A stretch of 6,630 nucleotides of DNA from Phycisphaerae bacterium (GTDB lineage: Bacteria; Planctomycetota; Phycisphaerae; UBA1845; Fen-1342): contig JALSRY010000776.1 in assembly GCA_026984555.1 (NCBI GenBank), positions 1 through 6,630 on the forward strand, in the 5' to 3' direction. This document shows, in pieces, positions 4,854 through 6,630 of this stretch. The position numbers and the translations under genes were made by a program. Within the stretch, counting starts at the first letter, position 1, and the number at the start of each line of letters is the position of its first letter. The notes under the pieces are model-generated. The model saw only the letters and a list, made by a program, of their open reading frames with translations, was not told where the DNA came from and did no database searches.

Positions 4854-6630
4854 CTACGGCGCCGCCGGCGCCAGTGGCTCTATCGCCGCGTGACGTGCTT
4901 CGTACATCTTCAGCCGCTCGGCGAAGGTCTGGGCCGCGTCCCCATCTCCCCGGCGTTTCGCGATGGCAATCGCTTTCCTGATCGCTTTCACCGCCTGCGC
5001 GAAATCGCCCGTCGCGGCGGCGGCCGCCGCCAGGGTGTCGTAAAGGTCCGCGGATGGATCGGTCTCGCCGGCCAGGTTGCGTTCGGCGAGTGCGAGGGCC
5101 TCCTTCCGCTCGTGGGGACCGAGATGTGGCAGGGTCGCCAGGTACCACGCCAGGTTGTTGGCAATCACCCGATCCTGCGGCGCCACGGCGTGCAGCGCCC
5201 GCAACGTCGCGATGAACCCCGCCGCATCCCCGCACGCCTGTTGCGCCTGCATCATCTCGAACAGCAGGCGTAGCGATTCCGGTTGTTTTGCCAGCACCCG
5301 GCGGTAGTGCTCCAGCGCTTCGCGGTACCGTCCGGCGCGTGTCAGTGCAATGGCCAGGTCGTGCTCGGCGACGGTGAACGAGGGGTCGATATCGAGCGCG
5401 GCGCGATACGCCGCCAGAGCGCCTTCGATGTCGCCTTTGAGTAGCAGGACGTTGCCCAGATTCACCCGCATCTGGGGCGAGGCGGGATCGAGCCGCACGG
5501 CCTCGCGCATACACGCAAGGGCTTCGTCGACGCGTCCCGCCTCGGCCAGCGCCCGCCCGAGTGCGTCGCGGGCCGATGGATCGTTCGGGCGAGCCGCGAC
5601 CGCCCGGCGCAGCAGCGCCAGCGAATCCGCCGCGCGTCCCTGGCGCGCCAGCACGTCGCCCAGGTGCGCCCACGCTTCGGAATAGTCAGGTTGGAGATCG
5701 ACCGCCCGCTGAAAGTATTCCGCCGCCTCGTCGAGCCGATCCGCATTGACCAGCGCCACGCCGATCGCGTTGTAGAACATCGCTCGATCAGGCTCGGTCG
5801 TGTCGAAACCGATCCGCTGGTTCAGCACACTCAACCCCGCGGACACGACGAGCGCGCACACGACGGCGATCGCGAGCCCGCGCCGGCTCGCCCATTGCCG
5901 CAGACTTCCCACCGCCCCCACCGCGGCGAGGACCACGACGGGCGTCGCCGGCAGTCGATAGCGCGGCGAGTACCAGAACACGACCACGACCACCAGCGGC
6001 ACGGCAAACAGCAACAGCTCCGGCCCCCACGTGCGCCATCGCCGCAGCCAACCCAGGAGCATCACCAGCGCCGGCGGGATCAGCCATGCCGTGAACAGAG
6101 GGCACCAGCGCAGTCGGCTCACCAGGCCGGTCTCGACCTCCATGGTGGGCCGGCAGATGTCGCCATAATTACGCCCGGTGAGGAACCAATAGGCTTTGCG
6201 TGCGAGCAGCTTGCCGGCCTCGACCGGGTTGTTGCGCCAGAACTCGAGCCCGCGGCGGAAGAAGTAGCGGTTGACCTTGCCCCAGGTCGGCTCCTCGCCG
6301 GTGTGCTCGCGGTAGGTCCGCCAAGCGTCGAGGTTCTGGTTTTCGCGGTATGTGGAGATGTCCGCCGATCGGGTATAGGTGCCCTGCGCGCCGGGGCTGT
6401 TGCCGTGGAGAAACGTGACCCCCGCCTGCGCACTGATGGGGATCAGCTCGCCGGTGGCGCGGTAGTTGTGGACCGTCGCCGGCAGGATGACCAGCCCGCC
6501 CGCGACCAGGCCGGCCGCCGCCGCGGCGAGTCCCCGGGGGTTCCATCGGCAGCGGGCCCACACCCACACGGCCAGTAGCGGCAACGCCAGCATGGCCGGT
6601 GCGAACGCGAGCGCCAGCAGCCCCACCGCA
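4854..6630 (-). CDS. Glycosyltransferase-39-like membrane protein with C-terminal TPRs (N-terminus outside window)
   Basis: About 590 C-terminal residues are visible; the frame continues through the right edge, so the GTG at 6626 is almost certainly internal. Numbering here starts at that codon. Hydrophobic helices lie at about 1-22 and 32-52. A soluble stretch follows with TVHNYRATGELIPISAQAG and HGNSPGAQG (51-82), typical of the ArnT/PMT-like GT39 family. More helices lie at about 175-193, 202-219, 226-242 and 251-268, with RYRLP (222-226) just before the fourth. Residues 282-451 form five good 34-residue TPRs, for example NAIGVALVNADRLDEAAEYF, and weaker repeats run to about 558. The C-terminus is the low-complexity IEPLAPAAP. 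Family members move sugars from polyprenyl-phosphate donors to acceptors outside the membrane. The catalytic acidic residues would be in the missing N-terminal part, so activity cannot be judged. The TPRs probably bind protein partners; their side of the membrane depends on the unseen topology. It is upstream of the sulfatase-fold lipoprotein on the same strand, fitting a role in envelope glycan modification. Confidence 0.82.
   Translation of the reverse strand, partial: AVGLLALAFAPAMLALPLLAVWVWARCRWNPRGLAAAAAGLVAGGLVILPATVHNYRATGELIPISAQAGVTFLHGNSPGAQGTYTRSADISTYRENQNLDAWRTYREHTGEEPTWGKVNRYFFRRGLEFWRNNPVEAGKLLARKAYWFLTGRNYGDICRPTMEVETGLVSRLRWCPLFTAWLIPPALVMLLGWLRRWRTWGPELLLFAVPLVVVVVFWYSPRYRLPATPVVVLAAVGAVGSLRQWASRRGLAIAVVCALVVSAGLSVLNQRIGFDTTEPDRAMFYNAIGVALVNADRLDEAAEYFQRAVDLQPDYSEAWAHLGDVLARQGRAADSLALLRRAVAARPNDPSARDALGRALAEAGRVDEALACMREAVRLDPASPQMRVNLGNVLLLKGDIEGALAAYRAALDIDPSFTVAEHDLAIALTRAGRYREALEHYRRVLAKQPESLRLLFEMMQAQQACGDAAGFIATLRALHAVAPQDRVIANNLAWYLATLPHLGPHERKEALALAERNLAGETDPSADLYDTLAAAAAATGDFAQAVKAIRKAIAIAKRRGDGDAAQTFAERLKMYEARHAAIEPLAPAAP

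Noticed and set aside
4858..4872. GGCGCC-GCC-GGCGCC palindrome as a terminator of the GT39/TPR gene
   Set aside because: It lies inside the coding sequence, encoding the Ala/Pro tail just before the stop. It has no T-run and is explained by low-complexity GC codons.
5664..6578. 304-codon plus-strand open frame opposite the GT39/TPR gene
   Set aside because: The translation is dominated by Arg, Pro, His and Gln repeats and lies opposite transmembrane and TPR coding sequence.

Overview
The window is a GC-rich bacterial chromosome segment with strongly GC-biased third codon positions, which is why long shadow ORFs appear opposite every real gene. The gene set suggests a planctomycete, perhaps of the Phycisphaerae type. 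It includes a HYExAFE-family protein, a family I know mainly from Planctomycetes, together with a lipoprotein sulfatase-fold enzyme, a glycosyltransferase-39-like membrane protein fused to TPRs, and a REC-GGDEF-HD-GYP regulator. The taxonomic call rests on family knowledge; I ran no search.

Layout from left to right. (1) Positions 1-206, minus strand, hold the N-terminus of a membrane protein resembling NADH-quinone oxidoreductase subunit N. It runs off the left edge, and a perfect TATAAT lies upstream at 369-374. (2) Positions 207-846 are a long divergent intergenic region with no convincing gene but many inverted repeats, in two groups (486-586 and 631-772). The second group would fall in the 5' leader of the next gene. 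(3) Positions 847-2493, plus strand, encode a response regulator with an apparently functional diguanylate cyclase domain and a badly degraded HD-GYP domain. (4) An imperfect hairpin separates its stop from the convergent stop of the next gene. (5) Positions 2567-6630, minus strand, hold three co-directional genes. In transcription order these are a membrane GT39-like/TPR protein (start beyond the right edge), a lipoprotein of the sulfatase/alkaline-phosphatase fold whose catalytic Cys/Ser position is Thr, and a small HYExAFE protein with a PD-(D/E)xK-like signature.

How they may work together: the membrane glycosyltransferase-like protein and the exported sulfatase-fold lipoprotein both point to envelope glycan or lipid modification and may share a transcript. 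The HYExAFE gene is 60 nt behind them but has no obvious functional link. The c-di-GMP regulator faces them and is probably an independent unit. I see no mobile element, CRISPR array, tRNA or rRNA. I find no clear new multi-gene system. The most interesting signals are the broken HD-GYP metal site, the Thr-type sulfatase site, the nuclease-like signature in the HYExAFE protein, and the hairpin-rich leader at 631-772.
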